Positions 33,974 to 43,560 of a stretch of DNA of 57,094 nucleotides are shown piece after piece. How positions within the stretch are numbered: the stretch's first letter is position 1; every line of letters starts with the position of its first letter. A program made the position numbers and the translations under genes. Below the pieces are notes generated by a model that was not told the DNA's origin, ran no database searches, and worked only from the letters and a program-made list of their open reading frames with translations. Location: positions 1 to 57,094 of the forward strand of contig JAFAAP010000288.1 of the NCBI GenBank assembly GCA_023426505.1, written 5' to 3'. This DNA comes from Pseudomonadota bacterium (GTDB lineage: Bacteria; Pseudomonadota; Alphaproteobacteria; Rhizobiales; Beijerinckiaceae).

Positions 33974-34231
33974 ATGAGTACCGAGATTGCCGCCATCAAG
34001 GAACAGCTGCTGGATCAGTGGCAGAAGATTGCCGTCGACCTAATCAAGGGCGGAATTCCGGCCGAAGTCGTCTTCGAGACGATGCTGACGGTCGGGCTGG
34101 CCGGTCAGGTCGAGATCTACGGCAAGGATCCAGCTGTCGCAAAGTTGACGGCAATCGCCGAGCACCTATCCGAGCAGGCGAGGCTCGAAAACGAGGCTCT
34201 TCGAGAGGCTTCGGCCGCGACCAAGAACTAG
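33974..34231 (+). CDS. Small hypothetical protein, 85 residues
   Basis: I do not recognise this protein. It is a mainly helical acidic protein (STEIAAIKEQLLDQWQKIAVDLI, VVFETMLTVGLAGQVEIYGKD, LTAIAEHLSEQARLENEA) with coiled-coil character. The ATG at 33974 has GTGAG upstream. In-frame starts at 33944 and earlier would add a basic leader. It is convergent with the Old Yellow Enzyme gene. Confidence 0.55.
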   Translation: MSTEIAAIKEQLLDQWQKIAVDLIKGGIPAEVVFETMLTVGLAGQVEIYGKDPAVAKLTAIAEHLSEQARLENEALREASAATKN

Positions 34232-34283
34232 TTTCGAACCATGATCCGTCGTCGCTTCCGCTGAGAAGACCGCGCGCGACGTC

Positions 34284-35399
34284 CTACCGTTGACCGTGCC
34301 TGGTGCTCAGGAACAGATCCTTGAATTCCCGGGGCTGCGAGCGCCAATACTGTTTCGGCGCTTGCACCTGTGCCCCGAGCTTTGCAGCGGCGTGCCAGGG
34401 CCATCGGGGGTCGTATAGCATTGCGCGGGCGAGAGAGACCGCATCGGCCTCGCCGTTGGCGATGATCGACTCCGCCTGCTCGGGCTCGGTAATCAAACCG
34501 ACCGCAATGGTCGGAAGGCCCACCTCGGCCTTGACGCGCTGCGCATAAGGCACCTGATATGCAGGTCCAAGCTTGATCGCCTGCGCGGGCGACAGACCGC
34601 CCGTCGTGACATGGATCGCTGCACACCCGCGGATCTTCAACTCCTTCGAAAGAGCGACCGTTCCTTCGATGTCCCACCCGTTCGGAACCCAATCCGTGGC
34701 GGAGATTCGCATCCAGACCGGTCGATCTGCAGGAAACTCCGCCCGGACGATCTCAAAGATCTCAAGCGGGAAGCGCATGCGGTTTTCGAGGCTGCCGCCA
34801 TACTCGTCCGTTCGCTTATTGGCGATGGGCGACAGAAACTGATGAAGAAGATAGCCGTGCGCACCATGGATCTCGATGCCATCAAGGCCGAGTCGAGCGG
34901 CGCGTCGGGTCGCCGCCACGAAATCGGTCCGCACCTTGTCGAGCCCGGAGCGGTCAAGCGCGTGCGGGACGTCCTCGCCTTCCGAATGAGGAACGGGTGA
35001 AGGCGCAACTGTCTTCCAGCCTCTCTGTTCATCCGGGCGGATTTGGTATCCTCCGTCCCATGGCGCCCGACTCGAGGCTTTGCGGCCGGCATGTGCAAGC
35101 TGCACGGCGACAGGCATGGGCGAATAGGCTCGCACGGCTCGGAGCACGCGCGCGAGGGCATCCTCGTTGCCGTCCGAATAAAGCCCGAGGTCATCGGGTG
35201 AAATCCGTCCCTCCGGAGATACTGCCGTCGCTTCAAGGATCATCAGGCCTGCGCCCGACAAGGCAAGGTGACCGACGTGGATCATATGCCAGTCGCCGGC
35301 AGTTCCGTCCTCTGCCGAGTACTGGCACATGGGCGCTATGATGATGCGGTTGTCCAATCTGAGATTGCCGATCAGCAGCGGGTCGAAGAGGTGACTCAC
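34284..35399 (-). CDS. Old Yellow Enzyme, NADPH dehydrogenase/ene-reductase (NamA/XenA type)
   Basis: This 371-residue FMN TIM-barrel enzyme reduces activated C=C bonds of enones, enals or nitro compounds with NAD(P)H. Features are APMCQYSAEDG with Cys25 and Tyr27 as in XenA/YqjM, QLAHAGRKAS, the substrate-binding HGAHGYLLHQFLSP, RTDEYGGSLENRMRF, and AVGLITEPEQAE near the FMN phosphate. The GTG start at 35399 has GGAG upstream. It is transcribed toward the small gene at 33974. It is probably a stress or xenobiotic reductase, with no operon partners visible. Confidence 0.93.
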   Translation of the reverse strand: MSHLFDPLLIGNLRLDNRIIIAPMCQYSAEDGTAGDWHMIHVGHLALSGAGLMILEATAVSPEGRISPDDLGLYSDGNEDALARVLRAVRAYSPMPVAVQLAHAGRKASSRAPWDGGYQIRPDEQRGWKTVAPSPVPHSEGEDVPHALDRSGLDKVRTDFVAATRRAARLGLDGIEIHGAHGYLLHQFLSPIANKRTDEYGGSLENRMRFPLEIFEIVRAEFPADRPVWMRISATDWVPNGWDIEGTVALSKELKIRGCAAIHVTTGGLSPAQAIKLGPAYQVPYAQRVKAEVGLPTIAVGLITEPEQAESIIANGEADAVSLARAMLYDPRWPWHAAAKLGAQVQAPKQYWRSQPREFKDLFLSTRHGQR

Positions 35400-35683
35400 G
35401 AGTCTTTGCTCCGTTTGATCCGGTCGGAGTCTACGGCGTGGATGAGCCCAGGTCACCCGCTACGTGCAAATATGGAAACGAACGGGACCTCCTCCCTCCA
35501 GGCATTCCGCGGACAGGGCACCCAGTGTCATCCCCTCGACCCGCTGAGTTCCAAGTTCCGTGGGTTCCTTGAGAAGTAACCCCGATGCTTCACGCGACCT
35601 CACCTATACGGAGATGATGAATATTCACCCTTAAGGCAAAGATGTGATCTGGCGAGAACGGGATGCATCGTCCGAGAGGTTCG

Positions 35684-36952
35684 ATGGGATTTTACGATAC
35701 CCAAGTCCAGAACAGATTGTCGCGTGCTGAAGCCTCCTCGGGCGAGATCCGAACCGTCACCGTCCGTGACATCGACGAGCTCGCGCTTCACTGCGACGCT
35801 TGGCACGCGCTCGCCTGGGGTGCTCCTCAGCGCCTTGGGACATTGCTGCCGGCCTGGGCTGATGCAGGATTTCGGCATGGCCCGGAATCAGGTGAGCGCT
35901 GGCTCTGCATTTTCGCCTATGAGGGAAGCCGTCTCATCGGCGTCCTACCGCTCATCAGCGGGGCGCACCCGCTTCTCGGCCATGCCCGCCCAGTTCTCCG
36001 GACCTGCGACAGACACGTTCTCATCGAGAAAATCGTCCTTGCACCGGATCGGGCTCGCGTGGCCCTGGCGGCACTTCTTGCGGAAGCGCGACGGGAGGTT
36101 CCGGACCACCTCGGAATCGACCTGATCGGGCTTCGCAGCGGCTCCCCCGTGCTGCAGGCGCTGGAACAGGGTGTCGAAGGCTATCGTGTTCACCCTGGTT
36201 CCCGAGTGCTGAATTCATTCCTTGATGTCAGAGGCGATTTCGAGGCCTATCTGTCGACGCTGGGCCAGATGCGGAAAAACCTCAGGCGGTACCGGCGCAG
36301 GCTTGAGAGCCGCGGCAGCGTGCAGGTCGAGATCAAGCGCAGTGGAGATGCCGATGAGGCATTCCTCGACGAGTTCCTACGCCTTGAAGCGTCCGGCTGG
36401 AAGGGCAGGGGCGGCACCGCCATCCTTCAGAACGACAATTCCCATGCCTACCACAGGACCCTCGTCGAGAATCTGGCAAGATCGGGATGTCTCGAGTGGT
36501 ATGCGATGCGGGTCGATGGGCATCTCGTCGCTGCCCGCTTCGTGGTGCGGTGCGGATCGGCCCTGATCCTGCCCAAGATAGCGTTCGACGAGGACTATGC
36601 CGATTGTCGACCGGGCATGCTTCTAACGGGCGAGCTCTACAAAGACGCCTTTGCCCGTCCGGAGATCGAGGAGGTCAACCCCATGAGCAGTGCCGAGGCG
36701 CACCGCTTCTGGCACATGCCGCAGGACGAGTATACGACCGTCCATCTCATTCGAGACACTGCGATCCCGTTGGCTTTCCAGCTCTCTCGGGTCAAGCTGC
36801 GCTCGGTCTACCGGGAACATGTCCGTCCCCGCATTCCCGATGTGGTTAGAGAGATTCAGCGTCAGTTCCGACGCCGTGGAGACTTGAGGCCTCGTCGCGC
36901 CTCCGAGAGCCGCGACGCCCATACCGACGACGCAAGGCGTAACGAGGATTGA
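35684..36952 (+). CDS. GNAT/BioF2-type acyltransferase, probable polysaccharide modification
   Basis: This 422-residue cytoplasmic protein resembles the BioF2-like/CelD N-acetyltransferase family that works with exopolysaccharide loci. Visible segments are FIAYEG-like FAYEGSRLIGVLPL near residue 90, FLDVRGDFEAYLSTLGQMRKNLRRY, FLRLEASGWKGRGGTAIL and FVVRCGSALILPKIAFDEDYADCRPGMLL. A basic tail ends the protein. The ATG at 35684 follows GAGAGG; one seven codons earlier is also open. The gene overlaps the next (TGATG), linking it to a flippase and thus to surface polysaccharide assembly. The acceptor is unknown. Confidence 0.78.
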   Translation: MGFYDTQVQNRLSRAEASSGEIRTVTVRDIDELALHCDAWHALAWGAPQRLGTLLPAWADAGFRHGPESGERWLCIFAYEGSRLIGVLPLISGAHPLLGHARPVLRTCDRHVLIEKIVLAPDRARVALAALLAEARREVPDHLGIDLIGLRSGSPVLQALEQGVEGYRVHPGSRVLNSFLDVRGDFEAYLSTLGQMRKNLRRYRRRLESRGSVQVEIKRSGDADEAFLDEFLRLEASGWKGRGGTAILQNDNSHAYHRTLVENLARSGCLEWYAMRVDGHLVAARFVVRCGSALILPKIAFDEDYADCRPGMLLTGELYKDAFARPEIEEVNPMSSAEAHRFWHMPQDEYTTVHLIRDTAIPLAFQLSRVKLRSVYREHVRPRIPDVVREIQRQFRRRGDLRPRRASESRDAHTDDARRNED

Positions 36953-38340
36953 TGGTCGCGCCCATTCGCGAGAGGCGGATTCCGCTTAAGTCCGCACACG
37001 GCAAAGAACTGGGCAGCCGCAGTGTAGCGAATGCTGTACGGTCGATAAGGACCCTGCGGTCGCATTCGTTCATGCGAGGCCTTGCGGTGGTGGTCGGCGG
37101 TACTGCAGCCGCGCAGGCGATCACCTTCCTTTTTTCTCCTATTATCACCCGTCTTTATGGGCCCGAAATTTTTGGGGTGCAGGGGATATTCCTGTCCATC
37201 GTGGGAATTGTCACCCCGTTTGCCAGTCTCGGCTACGGCGGCTCAATCGTGCTTCCAGCATCCGATCTTGAAGCACGGGCGCTCTTTCGTCTTTCCGTGA
37301 TCATCAGTGCCGCGGTGTCGGCTCTTTCCGCGATCATCGTCGGAATCTTCCATGCCGAGATCGCGGACGCGATCGGCTTCACCGCCGTTTCATCGCTTCT
37401 ATTTCTCCTTCCCATCGTCGTTCTGATGACGGCCATTGCTCAGCCGTTCCACCACTGGCTTGCCCGTAAGAAGCAGTTTGCGTCGCTGTCACGGATCTCA
37501 GTCGCCGAGGCCATTCTCGTCGGCATTGGAAAGACCGCCGCAGGCTTCGTCGCAGCTACGGCACCCGTGCTGCTAGCGTCGGTTGCGGTTTCAGGGGGAC
37601 TGAAGGTATGGCTCATGTGGCGCAGCGCGAAGAACACGCTCCTCTCGAGTGAGGATCCCGATCCTGACGAGCCTGCTGCAGCAACAGAGACTTCCCTCCG
37701 GAGTGCAGCCTATCGCTTCCGGGACTTCCCGCTTTTCAGAGCGCCTTTGGACTGGCTCAATGCGGTTTCATACAGCATCCCCTCCCTCATGCTCGCCTCG
37801 CTGCTCGGGCCGGCCGCTGCGGGCTTCTATGTGCTTGCGTTCCGGGTGGTCTCTCTGCCGATCACGATCATTGCCGCCGCCGTCGGCACGGTGTTTCTTC
37901 CGAGAATCGCCGAAGCGAGCCACCGGTCCGAGCCTCTGCGACCGCTTCTTCTCAAGGGCACGGCGGCCCTGGCGGCTTTCGGGATCATCCCCTTCGGCAT
38001 CATGATGGTCTTCGGCCCATGGATCTTCAGCTTCGTCTTCGGCGCCGACTGGGCTCCTGCGGGAGAATACGCCCGCTGGCTGGCGCTTTGGTTCTATTTC
38101 ATCTTTATTGCCGCACCATCGACCCAGGCTTTTCCCATCCTGGGGCTGCAAGGCCATTTCCTCGCCTACGAGATCGTCGTCACCATCCTCCGCACGGTTT
38201 CCCTGGCCGTGGGAGTTCTCCTGCTCCGAGACGAAATGGCGGCAATCGCTCTGTTTGCGATCGTTGGCGTCCTGGTCAATGTGGCACAGATCCTTTGGTG
38301 CATCCTAAGCTGTGACAGGCGCCTCCGGAGTGCGGTTTGA
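36952..38340 (+). CDS. Wzx-like polysaccharide flippase
   Basis: This 462-residue membrane protein has about twelve to fourteen helices (e.g. LAVVVGGTAAAQAITFLFSP near residue 42, then PEIFGVQGIFLSIVGIVTP). It fits the MATE/MOP superfamily flippases that move lipid-linked glycans across the inner membrane. The ATG overlaps the stop of the acyltransferase. An N-terminal basic extension of about 35 residues precedes the first helix. No glycosyltransferases follow, so the pair looks like a fragment of a larger surface-glycan locus. Confidence 0.87.
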   Translation: MVAPIRERRIPLKSAHGKELGSRSVANAVRSIRTLRSHSFMRGLAVVVGGTAAAQAITFLFSPIITRLYGPEIFGVQGIFLSIVGIVTPFASLGYGGSIVLPASDLEARALFRLSVIISAAVSALSAIIVGIFHAEIADAIGFTAVSSLLFLLPIVVLMTAIAQPFHHWLARKKQFASLSRISVAEAILVGIGKTAAGFVAATAPVLLASVAVSGGLKVWLMWRSAKNTLLSSEDPDPDEPAAATETSLRSAAYRFRDFPLFRAPLDWLNAVSYSIPSLMLASLLGPAAAGFYVLAFRVVSLPITIIAAAVGTVFLPRIAEASHRSEPLRPLLLKGTAALAAFGIIPFGIMMVFGPWIFSFVFGADWAPAGEYARWLALWFYFIFIAAPSTQAFPILGLQGHFLAYEIVVTILRTVSLAVGVLLLRDEMAAIALFAIVGVLVNVAQILWCILSCDRRLRSAV

Positions 38341-38463
38341 TCCTGCACACTTCATGCTCATAGGCATCCGTAAGCTCTTGCCTTTTAGCCATCACGTGCT
38401 TTGCTGCCTGTCGTGCCGGCTCCCCTGGTGGAGATTGGCGACATTTTGGAGCCGGAGACCGCC

Positions 38464-39759
38464 ATGGATGGCTACGCTGACACATACTATGCCCGTACGC
38501 TTACGGAGGCAGGCAAGCGCCCGGCACTCTCGGGCGTGCATGAGGCGGATATCGCAGTTATCGGCGGAGGACTCGCAGGTCTGACGGCGGCACTGGAGTT
38601 GGCACAAGCGGGACGCTCCGTCGTGGTCCTCGAGGCTGAGCGGGTAGGGTGGGGTGCTTCAGGACGAAACGGCGGGTTCGTCGGTCCTGGATACGCGACG
38701 AGCCATGCGCATATCACGCGGATGGTGGGCCGGGACAACGCCCGGCACCTGCACAGATTGTCGATAGAAGGCGCTCAAATCGTCGAGAACAACATCAGCA
38801 GTCTGGGCTTTGCGGATCAAAGCCTCGTTCATGGGAAGCTGAGCGTACTTCGCTACCATGATCACGACGCGCTCGCCCGTCGGCGTGACCTGATGGAGAA
38901 GGAGTTCGGCTACCGTCTAGAATTGCTGTCCACGGAGGAAGTCCGCTCTGTCCTGAAGTCTTCGAAATACTATCAGGCACTCCACGACCCGGCAGCCTTC
39001 CACTTTCATCCCCTGAACTATTCCCGCTCCCTTGCAAAGGCCGCTGAGACCCTTGGTGCAAGAGTCTTCGAGGGTTCGCGGGTCATTGCGACCGACTTCG
39101 ACGGTGTCGAGAAAGTCATCAGGACCTCTGATGGCGAGGTGCGGACTCGCGAAGTGATCCTGGCCTGCGGCGGGTATACCGATAATCTCGTGCCACGCCT
39201 TCGCCGCAGTATCCTTCCTATTGCCACCTACGTGCTCCTCACGGAGCCAGCGCCGGACCAAATTGCAGAAGCGGTGCGCACGCCGAAGGCGATCAGCGAC
39301 AACCGCAGAGCCGGGGACTATTATCGCCTTGTCGATGGTGGAGCGCGGCTTCTCTGGGGCGGACGCATCACCACGCGCACATCGGAGCCCCGTCGGCTGG
39401 CCGAGATGATGCGGCAGACAATGGTTTCCACCTATCCCCAACTCGCAGGCGTGCGAGTCGAAACGGCCTGGTCGGGTCTCATGGCGTATGCACGCCACCT
39501 CATGCCACTCATCGGTCGGATGCAGCCCGGAATTTGGTACGCATACGGCTTCGGCGGTCATGGGATGAATACGACCGCGATCGGCGGGAAGGTCGTTGCC
39601 GAGGCCATCCTTGGTAAGACGGATCGCTACAGGCTCTACGAACCCTTCGGCTTGGCGTGGAACGGAGGCCCGTTTGGGACTGCGGCCGTGCAGCTGACCT
39701 ACTGGACCTATCAGGCGATGGACCTCGCCCGGGAGCGGCGTTCGGCCCGAGCGGCCTGA
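38464..39759 (+). CDS. FAD-dependent amine/amino-acid oxidoreductase (DAO family)
   Basis: This 431-residue flavoprotein has the dinucleotide motif DIAVIGGGLAGLTAALELAQAG and the DAO signature ERVGWGASGRNGGFVGPG. The C-terminal FAD contact is WYAYGFGGHGMNTTAIGGKVVAEAI. It is like PuuB gamma-glutamylputrescine oxidase and related amine oxidases. The ATG at 38464 has GGAG upstream. It ends only 12 bases from the convergent stop of the amino-acid ABC permease gene. Function with the adjoining amino-acid uptake genes is plausible. The substrate is not predictable. Confidence 0.87.
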   Translation: MDGYADTYYARTLTEAGKRPALSGVHEADIAVIGGGLAGLTAALELAQAGRSVVVLEAERVGWGASGRNGGFVGPGYATSHAHITRMVGRDNARHLHRLSIEGAQIVENNISSLGFADQSLVHGKLSVLRYHDHDALARRRDLMEKEFGYRLELLSTEEVRSVLKSSKYYQALHDPAAFHFHPLNYSRSLAKAAETLGARVFEGSRVIATDFDGVEKVIRTSDGEVRTREVILACGGYTDNLVPRLRRSILPIATYVLLTEPAPDQIAEAVRTPKAISDNRRAGDYYRLVDGGARLLWGGRITTRTSEPRRLAEMMRQTMVSTYPQLAGVRVETAWSGLMAYARHLMPLIGRMQPGIWYAYGFGGHGMNTTAIGGKVVAEAILGKTDRYRLYEPFGLAWNGGPFGTAAVQLTYWTYQAMDLARERRSARAA

Positions 39760-39771
39760 TCACGTGAGGCC

Positions 39772-40881
39772 TTAGTCATGTCCGAGGCGCAAGCGACGCT
39801 CCAGGAAACGGCTATAGGCCCCCATCCCATAAGAGAACACCAGATACACGAAGGCTGCGAAAAGGTAGCCTTCCATCACGGCGATACCGACCCAGTTCGG
39901 GTCTTGCATGGCCGTCCTGATCGTTGAAAGAAAGTCCAGAAGACCGATGATGGTGACCAGCGTCGTATCCTGAAAGAAGCCGATCGAAATGTTCACCAGC
40001 GGTGGGATGGCGATCTTGAGCGCCTGCGGCAGCACGACCAGTCGCATCGCTTGCCAGTAGTGGAGGCCCATGGCGTTGGCGGCTTCATGCTGCCCGCGCG
40101 GAATCGCCTGCAGACCGCCACGGACCGCTTCCGCAATATAGGCGGCGGCGAAGATGATGATCGCGATCTGTGCGCGGAGAAGTTTGTCGATGGTCAGGCC
40201 GTCCGGCATGAAGAGGGGCAGCATCACCGACGCCATGAACAGGATGCTGATGAGCGGAACGCCGCGGATGACCTCTATGAACACGATGGCCAGGACCCGG
40301 ATCGCCGGTAGCTTGGAGGAGCGGGCGAGTGCCAGAACAACTCCGAGCGGGAATCCGACAGCCAAGCCCACTGCGGTGAGCAGGAACGACAGTGGCAGTC
40401 CGCTCCATTGGGTGGTCGGTACGTAGCGCAGACCGAAAAGGCCGCCGCTGATGAGGACCCCCGTCGCGACGACGGTGGCTCCCCAGAGAACCAGCAGACG
40501 TCGGTTCCAGAATCGCGGGATCATCGTCACCGCAATGGCCGCCGTGAACAGGCCCATCGCAAGAACGACACGCCAGTGCTCTTCATAAGGATAGACGCCA
40601 AACAGCATGAAGCGGAGCTTGGCCTCATAGAACGGCCAGCAGGCTCCTTGCCCGGCTTTGCAAGCCTGGGGGCCGCCCTCCGTGATCGCCCGTGTGACAA
40701 GCCAGCCATAGGCACCTTTCGCCGAGAGCCAGAGGAGCGCCAGACAGGCAAGACTGATCACTGCATTGATCGGCGTTCCGAAGAGCGGCTTGAGGATCCT
40801 GCCAAATCCACCGCCTTCTGTCGGACGTCGCTCGCTCGGAAGCCTGAGCTGGGCCTCAGCCAGATCTGTCGCTGTCGTCAT
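39772..40881 (-). CDS. aapM: General amino-acid ABC transporter permease, AapM type
   Basis: This 369-residue inner-membrane permease has the C-terminal binding-protein-dependent inner-membrane signature (EAVRGGLQAIPRGQHEAANAMGL) and the LPQALKIAIPPLVN coupling helix. The N-terminal region with its long insertion is typical of AapM. It starts three bases after the stop of aapQ. In Rhizobium the order is aapJQMP, but the expected ATPase gene aapP does not follow. Instead a convergent FAD oxidoreductase ends 12 bases away. Confidence 0.92.
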   Translation of the reverse strand: MTTATDLAEAQLRLPSERRPTEGGGFGRILKPLFGTPINAVISLACLALLWLSAKGAYGWLVTRAITEGGPQACKAGQGACWPFYEAKLRFMLFGVYPYEEHWRVVLAMGLFTAAIAVTMIPRFWNRRLLVLWGATVVATGVLISGGLFGLRYVPTTQWSGLPLSFLLTAVGLAVGFPLGVVLALARSSKLPAIRVLAIVFIEVIRGVPLISILFMASVMLPLFMPDGLTIDKLLRAQIAIIIFAAAYIAEAVRGGLQAIPRGQHEAANAMGLHYWQAMRLVVLPQALKIAIPPLVNISIGFFQDTTLVTIIGLLDFLSTIRTAMQDPNWVGIAVMEGYLFAAFVYLVFSYGMGAYSRFLERRLRLGHD

Positions 40882-40884
40882 GGC

Positions 40885-42057
40885 TTAGCGTTCCTTCAGT
40901 GCGACGCGGCTGTTGTACCAGTTCATGAACACGGAAATCGTGATCGACAGGCCGAGGTAGACCAGCATGAAGATCGCAATTCCCTCGATGGCCTGGCCTG
41001 TCTGGTTCATGGTGGTGTTGGACACCATCACGAGATCCGGATACCCGATGGCGATTGCGAGCGACGAGTTCTTGAACAGGCTTAGATAGCTGCTCGTCAG
41101 GGGCGGAATGATCACGCGCAGCGCTTGAGGGATGACGACGAGGCGCATCGTCCTGCCGTCGCTTAGACCGAGAGCACGGGCAGCCTCCCATTGCCCTTTA
41201 CGAACCGAGAGGATCCCGCTTCGCACGATTTCCGCGATACCGGCTGATGCGGATAGGGCCAGACCGACGAGCAAAGCAACGAATTCCGGCTTGAGCTGTG
41301 CGCCTCCCGTCAGGCGGAAGCGACCCTTCTCAGGCAGGCTGAATGCGAGATCTGGCTGGAACAGCAGGATTGCAAGCAAGGGAGGCGCAAGCAGGGCGAC
41401 GGCAACAAGAGGCCACGTGACTCGTTCCCGACCCGTACGGATCCGCTCCGCGACGATGCGGCGCCGTACGAAAAATGCAAGAATGCCGCCAAGAACCAGG
41501 GCGGCGAGGGCGGCTGTGTGTGCACTGCTCCAATTGAGCGACGGAACGGTAAGGCCACTGTTGCTCAAGAAGACATGCGGCAGAAGTTCCCATGCATCGC
41601 GAACGGAAGGCAGCCCGGTCACAATCAGAGCGTACCAGAGAAAGAGATATAGGAGCAGCGGTACATTGCGCAGCGCCTCGACATAGAGAAATGCCAGAAG
41701 CGCCAAGAGCGGATTGGACGACAGCCGTGCGATGCCGACGAAGAATCCGATTATCGTTGCAAAGACCACCCCCCAAGCTGAAACCCAGATCGTATTGGTA
41801 ATTCCGACGAGAATGGCTCGCCCATAGCTATCGCTGGGTTTGTAATCGATCAGCGTCTGGCTGATGACGAAACCTGCCTCCCGCGACAGAAAATCGAAGC
41901 CAGTTGCAATATTCTGCTCGGCTAATTTCTGGGAGACATTCGAGAACAGGTAGAGTCCTAGAAAGACGACGCTTGCAACAGCAACGACCTGATAAATGAT
42001 GGCTCTGACGCGCAGGTCATAGAAGAGCCTTGTTCCACTCGACGCATCGAGGCGCAT
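40885..42057 (-). CDS. aapQ: General amino-acid ABC transporter permease, AapQ type
   Basis: This 390-residue permease has the EAA-type coupling region IVRSGILSVRKGQWEAARALGLS followed by VVIPQALRVIIPPLTSSY. The long N-terminal segment with TLIDYKPSDSYGRAILVGITNT is characteristic of AapQ. GGGAAGG precedes the ATG. It pairs with AapM in the membrane and would accept a range of L-amino acids brought by AapJ. Confidence 0.93.
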   Translation of the reverse strand: MRLDASSGTRLFYDLRVRAIIYQVVAVASVVFLGLYLFSNVSQKLAEQNIATGFDFLSREAGFVISQTLIDYKPSDSYGRAILVGITNTIWVSAWGVVFATIIGFFVGIARLSSNPLLALLAFLYVEALRNVPLLLYLFLWYALIVTGLPSVRDAWELLPHVFLSNSGLTVPSLNWSSAHTAALAALVLGGILAFFVRRRIVAERIRTGRERVTWPLVAVALLAPPLLAILLFQPDLAFSLPEKGRFRLTGGAQLKPEFVALLVGLALSASAGIAEIVRSGILSVRKGQWEAARALGLSDGRTMRLVVIPQALRVIIPPLTSSYLSLFKNSSLAIAIGYPDLVMVSNTTMNQTGQAIEGIAIFMLVYLGLSITISVFMNWYNSRVALKER

Positions 42058-42125
42058 GACAATCCTTCCCGGTATCAGCGTCAGAGTGCGCGGGCGGTTC
42101 TCAAGCCGCCCGCGCTGTCCTAGGA

Positions 42126-43163
42126 TTACCGGAAGGGCGGCGAGTAGAGGAGGCCGCCCTCGGTCCAGAGCTTGTTCGGACCACGGCTTAGGCCAAGGCG
42201 CGTCTTCGGGCCGAGGTTGCGATCGAAGACCTCACCGTAATTGCCAACCATCTTGATGATGTTGAAGGACCACTTGTTGTCGAGACCGATCATTTTGCCG
42301 AAATCACCCGAGACGCCGAGCATGCGCTGGACTTCAGGATCCTCGCTCTTCAAGTGATCCTCGACGTTCGCCTGAGTGATCCCTTTCTCCTCCGCCGCGA
42401 TCAGCGTGTAGACGGACCAGTTCAGGATATCGCGCCAGTTCGGATCATTCTGCCTGATGGCGGGCGCGAGCGGCTCCTTTGAAATCGTCTCAGGCAGGAT
42501 CACGTACTGCTCGGGATCGTTGGCGATTGCACGAACAGAGGCAAGATCGGAGCGATCTGTCGTCGTGGCATCGCAACGTCCGGAGAAGAATGCATTCCGC
42601 CACTCGTCCGAGTTCTCAAACACAACCGACTCGTACTTGATGTTCTTCGGGCGGAAATAGTCTTCAAGATTCTGAAGTGTCGTCGTCCCGGGCAGAAGGC
42701 AGATTGCAGCGTCGGCGAGTTCCGCTGCACTCTTGACGTTCAGCTTTGCAGGCACCATCAGACCCTGGCCATCGTAGAAGACGACAGGACCGAAATCTAG
42801 GCCGAGGGACGTATCGCGGGTGTAGCTCCACGTGTTCTGGCGCGAAAGAATGTCGACTTCGCCTGATTGGAGTGCTTGAAAGCGCACATTCGTGTTCAAC
42901 GGCACGTACTCGACCTTGTCCGGATCGGCGAAGACCGCTGCCGAGACCGCGCGGCAGATGTCCACGTCGAAGCCTCGCCGAGCACCCTTGTCGTCCGCGT
43001 AGGAGAACCCGGGAGCCACAGGAGACACGCCACAGAGGATTTTTCCACGCTTCTTGACCGTGTCGAGGGTGGACTGTGCAGACGCGGGCGCTGCCGCGAG
43101 TGCTGCTACACCGGCAACAAGTCCCATCGCAAGCCAACGAGTAACGTGCTTTGAATTCGACAT
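42126..43163 (-). CDS. aapJ: General amino-acid ABC transporter periplasmic binding protein, AapJ type
   Basis: This 345-residue secreted receptor has a signal peptide (WLAMGLVAGVAALAAAPASA, cleavage near residue 29). The pattern of family 3 amino-acid receptors includes VKKRGKILCGVSPVAPGFS, GFDVDICRAVSAAVF, DILSRQNTWSYTRD and YVILPETISKEPLAPAIRQND. GAGGGAA precedes the ATG. It is the first gene of the aapJQM group, separated from aapQ by 68 bases. AapJ-type systems have broad specificity. Here the amidohydrolase and hydantoinase neighbours suggest amide or cyclic amide compounds as nutrient context. Confidence 0.93.
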   Translation of the reverse strand: MSNSKHVTRWLAMGLVAGVAALAAAPASAQSTLDTVKKRGKILCGVSPVAPGFSYADDKGARRGFDVDICRAVSAAVFADPDKVEYVPLNTNVRFQALQSGEVDILSRQNTWSYTRDTSLGLDFGPVVFYDGQGLMVPAKLNVKSAAELADAAICLLPGTTTLQNLEDYFRPKNIKYESVVFENSDEWRNAFFSGRCDATTTDRSDLASVRAIANDPEQYVILPETISKEPLAPAIRQNDPNWRDILNWSVYTLIAAEEKGITQANVEDHLKSEDPEVQRMLGVSGDFGKMIGLDNKWSFNIIKMVGNYGEVFDRNLGPKTRLGLSRGPNKLWTEGGLLYSPPFR

Positions 43164-43560
43164 CGTGTTCCCTCTTATTTGTGCGCTTTATGGAGCGCTA
43201 GCACTCAAAGCTAGACCCGAAAGATCGGAGGTTTCAAGCGTAGATTTCGTAAAGTAATGCCTTTCGAAGTCTTCGCTCCTTCAAAAGGAGCATGCCGAGT
43301 TGTGCCGACATATCGGCGCTCCCTATAAGGCTGGAGCCTTGGGTCCTGGAAGCATGAGCCGCACGGCCCGGGCGTCGTCCGAACGGGTTAGGCGGGCAAT
43401 CGGCCTTCAGCCGTAAAGCACTTACAAGCCGGTTCCATCGTCCCTCCTGGCGGAGCCGATCAGTTCCGTCAAAGGGAATACATCCCGGTTTCCGCCTCCC
43501 GGTCTGTATAGGCCACACGTTGGATATCGTCCGACCGGGCGTTTCTCCTTATTATTTCTG
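43164..43560. other. Promoter region of aapJ, no gene recognised
   Basis: About 400 bases separate the start of aapJ from the stop of the amidohydrolase gene. No gene is visible. It should carry the aapJ promoter and possibly the transcription end of the amidohydrolase operon, but I see no T-tailed hairpin. Confidence 0.45.
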
